Shown: one piece after another, positions 27,267 to 35,230 of the stretch | Layout: each line of letters starts with the position of its first letter | Numbering within the stretch: the first letter of the stretch is position 1 | Assembly: GCF_029382255.1 (NCBI RefSeq) | Contig: NZ_JARLLG010000001.1 | Location: 868,001 to 932,000 of the forward strand | DNA length: 64,000 bases | From: Isoptericola croceus | GTDB lineage: Bacteria; Actinomycetota; Actinomycetes; Actinomycetales; Cellulomonadaceae | Direction of reading: 5' to 3' | Notes under the pieces: generated by a model | Database searches by the model: none | Seen by the model: only the letters and a program-made list of their open reading frames with translations | What the model was told of the DNA's origin: nothing | Program-made: the position numbers and the translations under genes

Positions 27267-28028
27267 TCAGGCCGACACGTCGAGCAGCAGTTTCCCTGTC
27301 GCGATGAAAGCTCCGACGAGACCGACGACGGCTGTCAAGGAAGGAAGGAGGCTCTCCCATCTCTTGCTGGTCGAAGAGTCGCTCTTCCAGTGCAGTACCT
27401 TCTTCAGGTAGTTTTCTCCCACCGTGGAGTTCACGACCTCGCCACGGATGGTGCTGAGGGCACACGTTCGTGCAAGTCTAGCGAAATGCTCCAGGGCGTC
27501 GCGGTCGAGAGACTCGCGATCTGCGATCCGGTGCATGGCATCGATGGGACCTGAGCAATCGGCACCAGATGCTTCGGCAAAATGTGCCAGAGTCGCTGAC
27601 CGTCCGGCGAGGAGCTCCCTGGACTGCAACGTCCCCGGCTTCATCTTTCCTACGTCGGCTGCAAGCCGGCACTGGACCCCGAACTGGTGAAACTGGTCAG
27701 CACTACGGGCCGATTTCTGGTCCAGTGAGAGCCCGAGGACGAATGCCCAGACAGGAACAACGAGCAGGGCAAGGGCGGTTCCTAGGAGTAGGCCCCAGTG
27801 GACGGATAAGTTCTGCGCCAAGGCGACGTAGGTAATCAATATAGCGACAACAGAATACATTCCGGCAAGGAACCCAAGAATTCCCGAGGTGTGCCACCAG
27901 CTCCAGAGCCGTCTGAGGTCCTCCAGAGGAATGTCCTGCAGCTCGTCGGTTGAGAATCCGTGCTTGCACAGGAGCCGGTACGGCCGCCGTCGCCACCAGT
28001 CTCGAACGTTTGGTAGCGCAGTTTTCAC
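27267..28028 (-). CDS. Unknown three-helix membrane protein, lower GC
   Basis: I do not recognise this 253-residue protein. Residues 1-45 are basic and Trp-rich (DWWRRRPYRLLCKHGFS, then LRRLWSWWHTSG). Two hydrophobic segments follow (GILGFLAGMYSVVAILITYV and WGLLLGTALALLVVPVWAFV, about 48-108). A soluble helical region of about 115 residues contains YLKKVLHWKSDSSTSKRWES, and a last segment (SLTAVVGLVGAFIATGKLLL) ends the protein. Base composition is clearly lower in GC than its neighbours, with codons such as AAA, TTT and ATA that are rare here. It lies next to a toxin-antitoxin pair, so recent acquisition is likely. It is convergent with the response regulator. Confidence 0.65.
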   Translation of the reverse strand: MKTALPNVRDWWRRRPYRLLCKHGFSTDELQDIPLEDLRRLWSWWHTSGILGFLAGMYSVVAILITYVALAQNLSVHWGLLLGTALALLVVPVWAFVLGLSLDQKSARSADQFHQFGVQCRLAADVGKMKPGTLQSRELLAGRSATLAHFAEASGADCSGPIDAMHRIADRESLDRDALEHFARLARTCALSTIRGEVVNSTVGENYLKKVLHWKSDSSTSKRWESLLPSLTAVVGLVGAFIATGKLLLDVSA

Positions 28029-28047
28029 GAGGCTTCCCGGAGGTGCT

Positions 28048-28437
28048 TCACCATATGGTGCGGAGGCTCTTCAGGGTCGCGAACGCCGGATCTGCGGTGA
28101 CGAGTGCGATGTTCTCGATCATCGCTTGCGCCGCGAGGAGTCGGTCGAACGGGTCGCGGTGGCCCCATCTCATCGACCCGGCATGGAGCGCATGAGCCGT
28201 CGTGAGGTCAAGGGGCTCGGCGTCGAGGTCGTCGACCCGGCGTTCCCAGGCGTCGACGAGTGCGGCGGCGTCGTCCAACTTTCCCAGGCGGACCTTGGTG
28301 GCGATCTCCATCGCGGAGACGGCCGAGACGAGCAGTCGGTTCTCGGTAGTGGCGAGCGTCGCGCGGAGGTCGTCTGAGAGTCGGTCGGGAGATCCCAGCA
28401 GCCAGACGAAGGTGTGTGTGTCGAGCAGGTAGGTCAC
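28048..28437 (-). CDS. vapC: PIN-domain ribonuclease toxin (VapC-like)
   Basis: A 129-residue PIN toxin that cleaves RNA when freed from its antitoxin. The acidic Mg2+ site is complete: D6 in YLLDTHTFVW, E44 in SAMEIATK, D95/D98 in RDPFDRLLAAQA and D116 in VTADPAF. GTG 28437 overlaps the antitoxin stop by 4 bp (GTGA), giving the usual VTYLLDTH start. A GTG at 28443 would only add two residues. It is cotranscribed after the antitoxin. Confidence 0.9.
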   Translation of the reverse strand: MTYLLDTHTFVWLLGSPDRLSDDLRATLATTENRLLVSAVSAMEIATKVRLGKLDDAAALVDAWERRVDDLDAEPLDLTTAHALHAGSMRWGHRDPFDRLLAAQAMIENIALVTADPAFATLKSLRTIW

Positions 28438-28658
28438 TCCCACGCGGCGAGCTCCTCGTCGTCGAGCGCGGCGAAGAAGAACTCATCGGGTAGCACGAGC
28501 GGGACTGCGCCGAATGTCCGCTCGGCGACCGGCTCGACCGGGGTGAGCCGGACGGCCGGCTTGCCGGCCCGCGCAACGACGATGTCTTCACCGTGCTGTG
28601 CGCGTGCGATCAGCCGGGAGAGGTGCGTCTTCGCCTCCTGGATGTTCACGGTGGTCAT
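28434..28658 (-). CDS. Phd/YefM-type antitoxin
   Basis: A 74-residue antitoxin. The N-terminal Phd/YefM DNA-binding fold reads MTTVNIQEAKTHLSRLIARA, continuing QHGEDIVVARAGKPAVRL. An acidic, Phe-rich C-terminal tail (LPDEFFFAALDDEELAAWE) is the probable toxin-neutralising segment. ATG 28658 has no Shine-Dalgarno; a CACACT -10 (28665-28670) ends 6 bp before it, and TTGACC (28688-28693) is the -35 at 17 bp, so the message looks leaderless. The -35 lies in the operator described next. Confidence 0.88.
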   Translation of the reverse strand: MTTVNIQEAKTHLSRLIARAQHGEDIVVARAGKPAVRLTPVEPVAERTFGAVPLVLPDEFFFAALDDEELAAWE

Positions 28659-28681
28659 GAACTCAGTGTGCTGGGATGACC

Positions 28682-28706
28682 TGGTCTGGTCAAGGTGACC
28701 AGACCA
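28682..28706. promoter_or_regulatory. Toxin-antitoxin operator, perfect 11-bp arms
   Basis: TGGTCTGGTCA (28682-28692) and TGACCAGACCA (28696-28706) form a perfect inverted repeat with centre AGG. The repeat covers the -35 element of the antitoxin-toxin promoter, 24 bp from the antitoxin ATG. Binding of the antitoxin or its complex here would block transcription. Each arm also contains the direct repeat TGGTC. Confidence 0.8.
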
Positions 28707-28768
28707 ATCAGCCAGCCAGCCTCGGGCAGTCGGTCTCGACCTGGTGCTCACCCCGCAGTAGGCGGCGG

Positions 28769-29476
28769 TCAGAGCGCGGCGCGGTAGCGCTCGACCACGA
28801 CGTCGACCAGCTCGTCGGGAGCCTCGGCGCCGGGCAGGAGCAGCGGTCCGGTGGTGACGTCGCCGCCGGCCCGTTCGGCCAGGGCCTGGAAGTAGCCGGG
28901 GGCGAGGAGGTAGCTCGCGGTGACCACCCGCGCGCCCGGGTGCTCCGCGCGCACGGACGTGACGACGTCGGGCACCCGCGGGGTGGCGTTGGCGATGTAG
29001 CCCACGCTCACCGGGTGCCCGGTGCGCGCGGCGAGCAGCTCGCCGGTGCGCTCGCAGTCGGCGACGGCGCGCGCGTCGGACGAGCCGGCGGCGGCCAGCA
29101 CGACGACGTCGCCGTCGGCCAGGCCCGCCTCGGTCAGCCGGTGCTCGAGCAGGTCGACGAGCCGGGGGTCGGGACCGAGCGCGCCGCCGAGCGTCACGTC
29201 GATCCCCTCCGCGCGTGCCTTGTCGACGTCCTCGCGCAGGTCGACGTGGACGTGGAAGCCGGCGGAGAGCAGCAGCGGCACGATCACCGTGCGCTCCTCG
29301 CGGAGCGCGTCGAGGCAGGTCGGCACGTCAGGCTGCTGGACGTCGACGAACCCGGCGTGCACGGGCGCCTCGTGCTCGAGCCGTGCGGCGACGGCGTCGG
29401 CCAGGGTGGCGACGGCTCCGGCGCCCACGGGCGACGAGGTGCCGTGCGAGATCGCGAGGAGGGTCGGTGCGGCCAT
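28769..29476 (-). CDS. Sirohydrochlorin chelatase (CbiX/SirB family)
   Basis: A 235-residue protein with two CbiX-type half domains, probably inserting Fe2+ into sirohydrochlorin to make siroheme. Metal-site histidines are seen in LLAISHGTSS (near the start) and in LSAGFHVHVDL. ASYLLAPGYFQALAERA is the equivalent of the second-half metal region. Linkage to the CysG-like gene and sulfite reductase argues for iron rather than cobalt. ATG 29476 gives the family-typical start MAAPTLLAISHG. An upstream GTG at 29536 would overlap the preceding stop by 4 bp (GTGA) and add 20 residues, and cannot be excluded. Confidence 0.88.
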   Translation of the reverse strand: MAAPTLLAISHGTSSPVGAGAVATLADAVAARLEHEAPVHAGFVDVQQPDVPTCLDALREERTVIVPLLLSAGFHVHVDLREDVDKARAEGIDVTLGGALGPDPRLVDLLEHRLTEAGLADGDVVVLAAAGSSDARAVADCERTGELLAARTGHPVSVGYIANATPRVPDVVTSVRAEHPGARVVTASYLLAPGYFQALAERAGGDVTTGPLLLPGAEAPDELVDVVVERYRAAL

Positions 29477-29532
29477 GCCTGCCACGCTACGCGCCGGATC
29501 GAACGCCGGGATGACGGGTGCGTGACGATGCG

Positions 29533-30840
29533 TCACGGCTTGCTCACGGACTCGTCGTCGGTGGTGTGAGCATCCCAGCCGGGGGCGAGGCGCACGACGT
29601 CGCCCACCACGGTGACCGCCGGCGGGCGCACCTCGGCCGCAGCGGCGCGTTCGGCGATGTCGGCCAGCGTGCCGAACGTCGCGCGCTGGCGGGGGCCGTA
29701 GCCGTCCTCGACCACGGCCACGGGGGTGGACGCCGGCCGCCCGGAGGCGACGAGGGCCTCGGCGGTCCGCGCCAGCCGTGTCACGCCCATGAGGAGCACG
29801 AGGGTGTGGTCCGTGCCCGCCGGGACGTGGGCCACCGCCTCGTGGGCGGTCAGCACGCTGAACCCGGCAGCCACACCGCGGTGCGTCACAGGGATGCCAG
29901 CGGCGGCCGGGACGGAGACGGCGGACGTGACACCCGGCACCACCTCGACCTCGATCCCGGCGGCCCGGCAGACAGCGAGCTCCTCGCCGCCGCGGCCGAA
30001 CACGTACGGGTCGCCGCCCTTGAGCCGCACGACGTCGCGGCCCGCGAGGGCGTGCTCCACCAGCAGCTCGTTGATGCGTTCCTGCGGCACCGGGTGGTTG
30101 CCCGCGGTCTTGCCGACGTCGATCACCTCCACGTCGTCCGCCAGGGTGCCCAGCAGCGACCGAGGCCCCAGCCGGTCCACGACGACGACGTCGGCACTCG
30201 CCAGGAGTCGGCGCCCTCGGCCGGTGACCAGCCCCGGGTCGCCGGGCCCACCGCCCACCAGAGCGACGCGACCCGTGCGCGTGCCGCCGCCCTCACCCCA
30301 CGAGGCATCCTCGCTGCGCTGCGGGCCCTCGCGGGGGCCCCGAGAGTCGTCGGGCCGGGTACGGACCCGCCGCAGCGGGAGCTCGCCGGCCTCCAGTGCG
30401 GCAGCGATGCCGTCGCGCAGGCGCATCGCGCGGCGCGGGTCGCGGCCGGCGTGCACGGCGACCACGACCTGCTCTCCTGCCAGCGCGGTGACGGCGGGTA
30501 CCCAGGCCGACGCGGCCGCTGCGTCGGCGGCGACGACGCAGAACGTGCGTGACGTCTCCGCGTCGCGTGCCACGGCGGTGTCCACCGCTGGCACGCCGGT
30601 CGCGCTGTGCACGAGCCAGGCCCCGTCGAGGTCACCTGCGGCGTAGGCGCGCGCGAGGTGCTCGACGCCACCGCCCGCGACGAGCCCGGCAAGCTCGTCG
30701 CTCAGGCCGGGGGACACGACGCGCACCCGGGCGCCGGCGTCGAGCAGGCCTCGCACCCGGCGCGTGGCGACCGGCCCGCCGCCGACCACGACGACGAGCC
30801 GGCCGCGCACGCGCAGGCCGAGGGGGTAGAGGTCGCTCAC
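29533..30840 (-). CDS. cysG: CysG-like fusion: precorrin-2 dehydrogenase + uroporphyrinogen-III methyltransferase
   Basis: A 435-residue fusion covering the first siroheme steps. Residues 1 to about 150: NAD-dependent precorrin-2 dehydrogenase (LVVVVGGGPVATRRVRGLL; the family's chelatase part appears shortened). An Arg/Ser/Gly linker follows (about 160-190), then SUMT from about 195 with VALVGGGPGDPGLVTGRG, VVVDRLGPRSLL, RLKGGDPYVFGRGGEE, VVPGVTSAVSVPAAAGIPVTHRG (split over its loop) and LLMGVTRL. GTG 30840 has GAGG about 14 bp upstream. The gene lies 19 bp after cysH and feeds the chelatase encoded next. Confidence 0.93.
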   Translation of the reverse strand: MSDLYPLGLRVRGRLVVVVGGGPVATRRVRGLLDAGARVRVVSPGLSDELAGLVAGGGVEHLARAYAAGDLDGAWLVHSATGVPAVDTAVARDAETSRTFCVVAADAAAASAWVPAVTALAGEQVVVAVHAGRDPRRAMRLRDGIAAALEAGELPLRRVRTRPDDSRGPREGPQRSEDASWGEGGGTRTGRVALVGGGPGDPGLVTGRGRRLLASADVVVVDRLGPRSLLGTLADDVEVIDVGKTAGNHPVPQERINELLVEHALAGRDVVRLKGGDPYVFGRGGEELAVCRAAGIEVEVVPGVTSAVSVPAAAGIPVTHRGVAAGFSVLTAHEAVAHVPAGTDHTLVLLMGVTRLARTAEALVASGRPASTPVAVVEDGYGPRQRATFGTLADIAERAAAAEVRPPAVTVVGDVVRLAPGWDAHTTDDESVSKP

Positions 30841-30859
30841 AGGGCTGATCCTCGCAGGT

Positions 30860-31744
30860 TCAGATGTGCAGGCCGCACTCGGACTTGTCGGCGCCCGCCC
30901 AGCGGCCGGCGCGCGCGTCCTCCCCCGGGGCGACACGACGGGTGCAGGGCTCGCAGCCGATCGACGGGTAGCCGTCGTTCAGCAACGGGTTCACCGTCAG
31001 CCCGCGGGCCAGCGCGTACCCGACGAGCTCGTCGTCGGACCAGGCGGCGATCGGGTTGATCTTCACCAGGTTGTTCGACGCGTCCCACGAGACGAGCTCG
31101 GCCGAGGCGCGCGAGCCGGAGTCGGCCCGGCGCACACCCGTGGCCCAGGCCTCGTACCCGGTGAGGATGTCGCGCATGGGCTCGACCTTGCGGATGCGGC
31201 AGCAGGCCTCGGGGTCCCGGGCGAACAGGTCCGGCCCGTACGCCTCGGCCTGCTCGGCGACGCTCAGGCGCGGGCGGACGTCCACGATCGTCACGTCGAG
31301 CGAGTGCGCGACGGCGTCACGGGTGCCCAGCGTCTCGGCGAAGTGGTAGCCGGTGTCGCCGAAGAGGACGTCGACCCACGGCAGCTGCTCGCTGACCAGC
31401 GCGGACAGCACCGAGTCGGTCATCGAGGACGCGACGGCGAGGGAGTCGCCGAACTGCTCGACGGCCCAGGCGATGACGTCGTGCGCCGACGCCTCGTCCG
31501 GCGAGCCGATCCCGGACCCGCCCAGCTCGCGACGGCCGCGGGCGGCGATCTGCGACAGCTCGGCGTCGGAGCGACGCCGCCGCTCCCGTCCGTCGACGCG
31601 CGCGCGCCGTCGGGCCCGGGACTGCTCCCGTTCGGCGGCACGGCGCTTGGCCGCCGCAGCGGCACCGGCCAACGAGGAGCTGGCCCCTGCGGGAGCGCCG
31701 GTGGCGTTCGGCCCCACCCCGAGGGCGACGGAGACGGCCGTCAC
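30860..31744 (-). CDS. cysH: Adenylyl-sulfate (APS) reductase
   Basis: Reduces APS to sulfite using thioredoxin. Of 294 residues, about 1-75 are an unusual Ala/Arg-rich, probably disordered extension. The catalytic part starts near 80 (EASAHDVIAWAVEQFGDSLA) with the PP-loop-like SSMTDSVLSAL and DTGYHFAETL. The [4Fe-4S] cysteines are present as EACCRIRKVEP and GCEPCTRRV, which points to APS rather than PAPS. The active-site Cys is in the C-terminal KSECGLHI. GTG 31744 overlaps the sulfite reductase stop by 4 bp. Confidence 0.93.
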   Translation of the reverse strand: MTAVSVALGVGPNATGAPAGASSSLAGAAAAAKRRAAEREQSRARRRARVDGRERRRRSDAELSQIAARGRRELGGSGIGSPDEASAHDVIAWAVEQFGDSLAVASSMTDSVLSALVSEQLPWVDVLFGDTGYHFAETLGTRDAVAHSLDVTIVDVRPRLSVAEQAEAYGPDLFARDPEACCRIRKVEPMRDILTGYEAWATGVRRADSGSRASAELVSWDASNNLVKINPIAAWSDDELVGYALARGLTVNPLLNDGYPSIGCEPCTRRVAPGEDARAGRWAGADKSECGLHI

Positions 31745-33465
31745 TGCAGTGCCTCCTCGTCGGCCCGGTGCGCCCACTGGGCGAACGACTCGGTGCCGTC
31801 GCGGTCCGACTCGTAGCGGCGCACGACGCGCTCGACGTAGTCGGCCAGGTCGGTGGACGGCACCTTGAGCCCACGCACCGTGCGGCCCAGCTCGGCGGTG
31901 TCGCGCCCCTGCTCGACGAGGCCACCGCCCAGGTGCACCTGGAACCCGGGCACCTGTTCGCCGTCGACGGTGATGATCTGGCCCTTGAGGCCGATGTCCG
32001 CCGTCTGGATCCGGGCGCACGAGTTCGGGCAGCCGTTGACGTTGAGGGAGATCGGTCGGCCCAGGCGGGCCTCGACGTCGCCGAGCCGGTCCTCGAGCTC
32101 ACCGATGACCCGGGCCGCCGTGTCCTTGGTCTCCACGATCGCCAGCTTGCAGTACTCGATGCCGGTGCAGGCGATGGTCGATCGTCGGAACAGGCTGGGC
32201 CGGGCTGTCAGGCCGAGCGGGTCCAGTCCCGCGACCAGCTCGTCCACGCGGTCGGCCGGGACGCCGAGGATGACGACCTTCTGGTGGGCGGTCAGCCGGG
32301 CGGCCTCCGCGCCGACCTTCTCGAGCAGGTCGGCGAGGCCGGTCAGCGTGCCGCCACCGACGCGGCCGACGACGGGAGCGGCGCCGACGTAGAACCGGCC
32401 GTCCTTCTGCTCGTGGACGCCCACGTGGTCGCCCGGGCGGGTAGCGGGTGCGGGCGGGGGCCCGTCAGGGAGCTCGTAGCCGAGGTACTCGTTCTGGAGG
32501 ACTTCCCTGAACTTCTCGGTGCCCCAGTCCTTGAGCAGGAACTTCAGGCGTGCCTTGTTCCGCAGGCGCCGGTACCCGTAGTCACGGAAGATCCGGACCA
32601 CCCCGTGCCAGACGTCGGGCGCCTGCTCGGCGGTCACGAAGACCCCGAGGCGTTCGCCGAGCCGGGGGTTCGTCGACAGCCCGCCGCCGACCCACAGGTC
32701 GAAGCCCGCGCCCAGCTCGGGGTGGCGGACACCGACGAGCGAGATGTCGTTGATCTCGTGCACGACGTCCAGGCTCGGGTGCCCCGTGATCGCGGTCTTG
32801 AACTTGCGGGGGAGGTTCGCCAGCTCCGAGTCGCCGATGTAGCGCTTCTTGATCTCGAGGATCACGGGCGTCGGGTCGATGATCTCGTCCGCCGCGACGC
32901 CGGCCACCGGGCTGCCGAGGAACGGGCGCGGCGAGTCACCGCACGCCGTCGTCGTCTCGAGGTTCACGGCGTCGAGGCGCCGCCAGATCTCCGGCATGCT
33001 CTCGACCTCGATCCAGTGGTACTGGATGTTCTGCCGGTCGGTGATGTCGGCGCTGCCCCGGGCGAAGTCGGTCGAGATCTCGCCGAGCACGCGCAGGGCG
33101 TTCGCGTCGAGAGCCTGTCCGTCGGTGCGGACGCGGAGCATGAAGTAGCGGTCCTCGAGCTCGTGCGGCTCGAGCGTGGCGGTGCGGCCGCCGTCGATCC
33201 CGGGCTTGCGCTGCGTGTAGAGCCCCCACCAGCGGAAACGCCCGTGCAGGTCGTCGCCGGGGATGGAGTCGAAGCCCTCGTGGGCGTAGATGCTCTCGAT
33301 CCGCTCACGCACGGCGAGCGAGTCGGACTCCTGCTTGAACTCCTCGTTGTGGTTCAGCGGGGTCTTGCCGTCGATCTTCCACTGGCCGTTCGGGCGCGCG
33401 GCACGCGCCGGGCGGGCAGGAGCGTCGGTGGTGGCCTGCGCGGCGGGGGTGGTCTGCGTCGTCAT
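31741..33465 (-). CDS. sir: Ferredoxin-type sulfite reductase (siroheme/[4Fe-4S])
   Basis: Reduces sulfite to sulfide with six electrons. The 574-residue protein has two ferredoxin-like halves (RFRWWGLYTQRKPGIDGG; TTTACGDSPRPFLGSP) and the cofactor cysteines CTGIEYC and VNGCPNSC. DRQNIQYHWIEVESMPE marks the actinobacterial sulfite reductase clade rather than nitrite reductase, in line with the downstream cysH. The first 30 residues are an Ala/Thr/Pro tail. Translation starts at ATG 33465, 132 bp beyond the end of the Cys-rich leader peptide, with GAGGAACC upstream. Confidence 0.94.
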   Translation of the reverse strand: MTTQTTPAAQATTDAPARPARAARPNGQWKIDGKTPLNHNEEFKQESDSLAVRERIESIYAHEGFDSIPGDDLHGRFRWWGLYTQRKPGIDGGRTATLEPHELEDRYFMLRVRTDGQALDANALRVLGEISTDFARGSADITDRQNIQYHWIEVESMPEIWRRLDAVNLETTTACGDSPRPFLGSPVAGVAADEIIDPTPVILEIKKRYIGDSELANLPRKFKTAITGHPSLDVVHEINDISLVGVRHPELGAGFDLWVGGGLSTNPRLGERLGVFVTAEQAPDVWHGVVRIFRDYGYRRLRNKARLKFLLKDWGTEKFREVLQNEYLGYELPDGPPPAPATRPGDHVGVHEQKDGRFYVGAAPVVGRVGGGTLTGLADLLEKVGAEAARLTAHQKVVILGVPADRVDELVAGLDPLGLTARPSLFRRSTIACTGIEYCKLAIVETKDTAARVIGELEDRLGDVEARLGRPISLNVNGCPNSCARIQTADIGLKGQIITVDGEQVPGFQVHLGGGLVEQGRDTAELGRTVRGLKVPSTDLADYVERVVRRYESDRDGTESFAQWAHRADEEALQ

Positions 33466-33597
33466 CCTGGGGGGTTCCTCGGGTCCTCGGGGGGCGGGAC
33501 GCGCGACGACGATGGCTCAGCAGGGGTGGGCCGAGACCGACGGCGCGCGCCGATGCTCAGGGTCCGCAGGTGCGGTGGGGGCTGAGGTGGGGCGCGA

Positions 33598-33702
33598 TCA
33601 GCGACAGGAGCACTGACAGCTGCACATGCGCATGCGCAGGCTGGGGCGCGCCGACATCTCACGACGGGTGGTCGTGAGGAGGTGGGGCGCAGCCGTGGTC
33701 AT
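33598..33702 (-). CDS. Cys-rich leader peptide, candidate cysteine-responsive attenuator
   Basis: A 34-residue ORF directly ahead of sir. It starts MTTAAPHLLTTTRREMS and ends in MRMCSCQCSCR, with four cysteines at alternate positions just before the stop. TAGATT (33710-33715, minus strand) ends 7 bp before the ATG, so the message is leaderless. Mycobacteria are known to use leaderless poly-Cys ORFs as cysteine-responsive attenuators of sulfur genes; the placement here fits that model. The 132 nt between its stop and sir would hold the regulated structure. I could not assign a definite terminator there. Confidence 0.75.
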   Translation of the reverse strand: MTTAAPHLLTTTRREMSARPSLRMRMCSCQCSCR

Positions 33703-33761
33703 GCCGAGGAATCTAACCCGGGGGGACCATCTCGCGAAACCCCCGGTCCGCATGCTGGGAC

Positions 33762-33774
33762 ACGTGTCACACGT
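33762..33774. promoter_or_regulatory. 13-bp palindrome upstream of the sulfur operon
   Basis: ACGTGT-C-ACACGT is a perfect inverted repeat between the divergent leader peptide/sir promoter and the small membrane-protein gene at 33818. It lies about 25 bp upstream of the expected -35 of the sulfur operon, a suitable place for an activator. The binding protein is unknown. Confidence 0.4.
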
Positions 33775-33817
33775 TGAGACGACAGAAGGGACGAGACTGC
33801 GCGGATAGGCTGGCGGC

Positions 33818-34189
33818 ATGGAATTTCTCTACAACGTCTTCACGGTGCTGCACTTCGTCGGGTGGGCGATCGTGCTCGGCGGCTACCTGGCCTCCCTGCG
33901 CAGCCCTGGTCTCTACCGCGGGGTCTTCCACGGCGCGGCGACGGCCCTCGTCGCCGGGGTCCTCATGGTCGGGATCGCGGAGATGGGCGACCTGTGGGCA
34001 GACGGCGGGCCGTCGATGGCGAAGATCGGCGTGAAGCTGTCCGTCGCCCTCGTCATCGCGATCCTGGCGTTCGCCGCCAAGCGGCAGGGGAGCAAGGCGG
34101 ACAACGGCACGGGCGCGGTCAGCCCCGGCCTCAAGCACGCGATCGGCGCCCTGACGCTGGTCAACATCGTCGTCGCCGTCTTCTGGTGA
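33818..34189 (+). CDS. Small four-helix membrane protein
   Basis: A 123-residue hydrophobic protein: FTVLHFVGWAIVLGGYLASL, ALVAGVLMVGIAEM, GVKLSVALVIAILAFAAK and ALTLVNIVVAVFW mark four likely membrane segments. No function is known; the layout resembles small actinobacterial integral membrane proteins found near transport or oxidase genes. The ATG follows TAGGCT (33806-33811) by 6 bp, so it is probably leaderless. Confidence 0.75.
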   Translation: MEFLYNVFTVLHFVGWAIVLGGYLASLRSPGLYRGVFHGAATALVAGVLMVGIAEMGDLWADGGPSMAKIGVKLSVALVIAILAFAAKRQGSKADNGTGAVSPGLKHAIGALTLVNIVVAVFW

Positions 34190-34235
34190 CCGCCCGAGGC
34201 ACGACGACGGCGCTCGTCCCGGGTGATCGCAGGCG

Positions 34236-34718
34236 GTGAGCGTCCTCGGAGAGGTCCTCGTCGGCCTCGCGATCGCCGTGGGGCTCGTCGGCATCGTCGT
34301 CCAGATCCTGCCGGGCAACGCCCTCGTCCTCGGATCCGTGCTGGTGTGGGCCTGGGTCACGGGCGGGACCACGGCGTGGGTGTGCTTCGCCGTCGCGGCG
34401 CTGGTGATCGCCATCGCGGAGACCTGTCAGTGGTTGCTGGCCGGGCGGCACATGCGGCGTGCCGAGGTGCCCTGGTCGACCCTCGCCGTCGGCGGGCTCG
34501 CCGGCATCGTCGGGTTCTTCGTCGTCCCCGTGGTGGGGCTGTTCCTGTTCTTCATCCTTGCGGTGCTGGTGATGGAGTACCTGCGCCGGCGGGACGTGCG
34601 GGCGGCGTGGCGCGCGACGATCGCGGCACTGCAGGCGACCGCCATCACCATCGGCATCCAGCTCCTCGGCGGACTGACGGCGACCGTCATCTGGGTCGTC
34701 GGGCTCTTCGTCACGTGA
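34236..34718 (+). CDS. DUF456 membrane protein
   Basis: A 160-residue protein rich in Gly and small hydrophobic residues, with the DUF456 pattern VGLVGIVVQILPGNALVLGS at the start and GFFVVPVVGLFLFFILAVLV in the middle. There are three to four membrane segments and a basic loop EYLRRRDVRAAWRATIAAL. Its function is unknown; glycine-zipper packing is likely. GTG 34236 lies 46 bp after the previous gene. Confidence 0.8.
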   Translation: MSVLGEVLVGLAIAVGLVGIVVQILPGNALVLGSVLVWAWVTGGTTAWVCFAVAALVIAIAETCQWLLAGRHMRRAEVPWSTLAVGGLAGIVGFFVVPVVGLFLFFILAVLVMEYLRRRDVRAAWRATIAALQATAITIGIQLLGGLTATVIWVVGLFVT

Positions 34719-34739
34719 CTCGCGTGTGATCATGGCGCC

Positions 34740-35180
34740 GTGCACACCCTCACCCGGCCCTTCGAGGCGCTCGAGAACCGCACCGCCTACGGGATCTGGC
34801 GGCTGCGCCAGGACGTGTTCGTCGTCGAGCAGGACTGCCCCTACCCAGACCTCGACGGTCGTGACCTGGAGTCGGGCACGCGGCACGTCGTCCTCCTGGA
34901 CGGGGACCGGGTCGTGGGCACCGCCCGGGTGCTCGACGACGGCGACGTCCGGCGCATCGGCCGGGTCGTGTGCCACCCGGACGTGCGGGGGACCGGCGCG
35001 TCGGGCGAGCTGATGCGCGCGGCCCTCGCCGCGGCGTCGGCCGCCGCACCCGAGACGGACGTCGTGCTCGGGGCCCAGGCACCGCTGGCCGGCTGGTACG
35101 GGACGTTCGGGTTCGCCGTCGACGGGCCCGAGTACCTGGAGGACGACATCCCGCACGTGCCCATGCGCCTGCGGCGCTGA
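34740..35180 (+). CDS. ElaA-type GNAT acetyltransferase
   Basis: A 146-residue N-acetyltransferase of the ElaA subgroup: IWRLRQDVFVVEQDCPYPDL near the start, the acetyl-CoA strand/loop IGRVVCHPDVRGTGASGELM (consensus R/Q-x-x-G-x-G/A slightly altered), and LGAQAPLAGWYGTFGF at the end. The acyl acceptor is unknown. GTG 34740 lies 21 bp after the DUF456 stop. Confidence 0.85.
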   Translation: MHTLTRPFEALENRTAYGIWRLRQDVFVVEQDCPYPDLDGRDLESGTRHVVLLDGDRVVGTARVLDDGDVRRIGRVVCHPDVRGTGASGELMRAALAAASAAAPETDVVLGAQAPLAGWYGTFGFAVDGPEYLEDDIPHVPMRLRR

Positions 35181-35230
35181 CCTCGCAAAGGACGTGACCG
35201 CACTGCGCCGGCCGTCCTAGCCTCGGGCTC

